A stretch of DNA of 64,000 nt from Marchantia polymorpha subsp. ruderalis (Eukaryota; Streptophyta; Marchantiopsida; Marchantiales; Marchantiaceae), in assembly GCA_037833965.1 (NCBI GenBank), contig AP031357.1:23394001-23458000 (forward strand), read 5' to 3'. Under the pieces are notes generated by a model. It had not been told where the DNA came from. It did not search any database and saw only the letters and a program-made list of their open reading frames with translations. Of the stretch, positions 63,629 through 64,000 are shown piece by piece (within the stretch, counting starts at the first letter, position 1; each line of letters starts with the position of its first letter). The translations under genes and the position numbers were made by a program.

Positions 63629-64000
63629 TGAATGCAGGTCAATACAGCAGACAGTAATTGCGCCAATATATAATGTATTTCTTGCTGACGAACTCCATCT
63701 GTTAATGTACATCACGTTACAGTCAACGATGAGTTCCTGACATGAGACTAACAAAAAAGATAAGGCTGACAATTATCAAAGTCTGCTCATATTCTCAGAA
63801 AACAATTGATAGTCGCCCAATTGGGCACATAGATCACATGATCTTTTCGTAACCTGTACATTGTTGAAAACGTACCGATGGCCCCTATAACAATTTCCAC
63901 AAAGTTGAGGAGTTAAGTTGATAATTTTTTTAAATGTGATATTTCTAGAGTCACCTCTTTAGGTTAATATGGAATAAGAGTTTGTGCATAAATCTCTTAA

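Larger units (their letters stand above)
62496..64000. other. Flanking non-LTR DNA, no certain gene
   Basis: Composition changes abruptly to more AT-rich, non-repetitive sequence with none of the LTR motifs. It contains a strong fold-back (62529-62632) and stretches with splice-like borders (below). No complete gene, tRNA or transposon end was recognised. Confidence 0.6.

Overview
The window is almost entirely a nest of Ty3/gypsy-type LTR retrotransposons inserted into one another; only the last ~1.5 kb (62496-64000) looks like ordinary single-copy DNA. The organism is a eukaryote, most likely a streptophyte (land plant or charophyte alga) with a large, repeat-rich genome. The grounds are the tRNA-Asp-type primer site (TGGCGCCG.TGCCGGGGA) typical of plant gypsy elements, plant-like gag/protease/RT motifs and 5-bp target duplications. 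I cannot support a narrower name. I see no rRNA, tRNA or recognisable cellular gene.

Four LTR families are present. F1 has LTRs of 4.9-5.0 kb (TGTGGTAACACAC...TTATTACA) and F2 has LTRs of about 5.35 kb (TGTGGTACCCCAC...TTATTACA). F3 is a short non-autonomous family with 2.6-kb LTRs full of 15/30-bp tandem repeats. F4 is a compact, apparently whole element with 861-bp LTRs. The striking point is that every F1 and F2 LTR carries a long sense-strand reading frame (about 850 codons in F1, 1035 in F2). It lies after the polypurine tract and before the TATA box, that is, inside U3. The F1 and F2 proteins are clearly homologous: a globular N-terminal domain with an LLWGWN motif, a long disordered Pro/Ser/Thr/Arg-rich middle, a coiled coil and a basic tail.

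Layout. 1-1766: end of an F2 LTR, leader and broken gag, whose last part is inverted. 1767-14994: F2 solo LTR, minus strand (TSD ACAAG), split by the whole F4 element (2584-10438, TSD GAAC). 15000-16753: rest of the inverted gag piece, a truncated F2 LTR and an F3 LTR scrap. 16754-17003: pol tail and polypurine tract of an F1 element whose 3' LTR runs 17004-20378 and resumes at 57955-59579. Into that LTR went an F2 solo LTR (20379-57949, TSD ACCTT). Into the F2 LTR went an F1 solo LTR (21117-47453, TSD AGCGC) and an F3 element (48977-54862, TSD AGGAG). Into the F1 solo LTR went a full F1 element (25046-46350), which itself holds an F1 solo LTR (31783-36652, TSD AACCC) and an F4 solo LTR (37152-38010, TSD GTAC). 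59580-61048 is the right end of another F1 LTR, and 61049-62495 is part of a minus-strand F2-like LTR that abuts the flanking DNA.

The target duplications give an order of insertion at least seven levels deep. F4 and F3 are youngest (LTR pairs indistinguishable by eye except for one repeat array), the full F1 element is recent, and the outer F1/F2 copies are more decayed. The flank at 62496-64000 holds a strong 27-bp-arm fold-back hairpin and a few exon-like stretches that I cannot assign.
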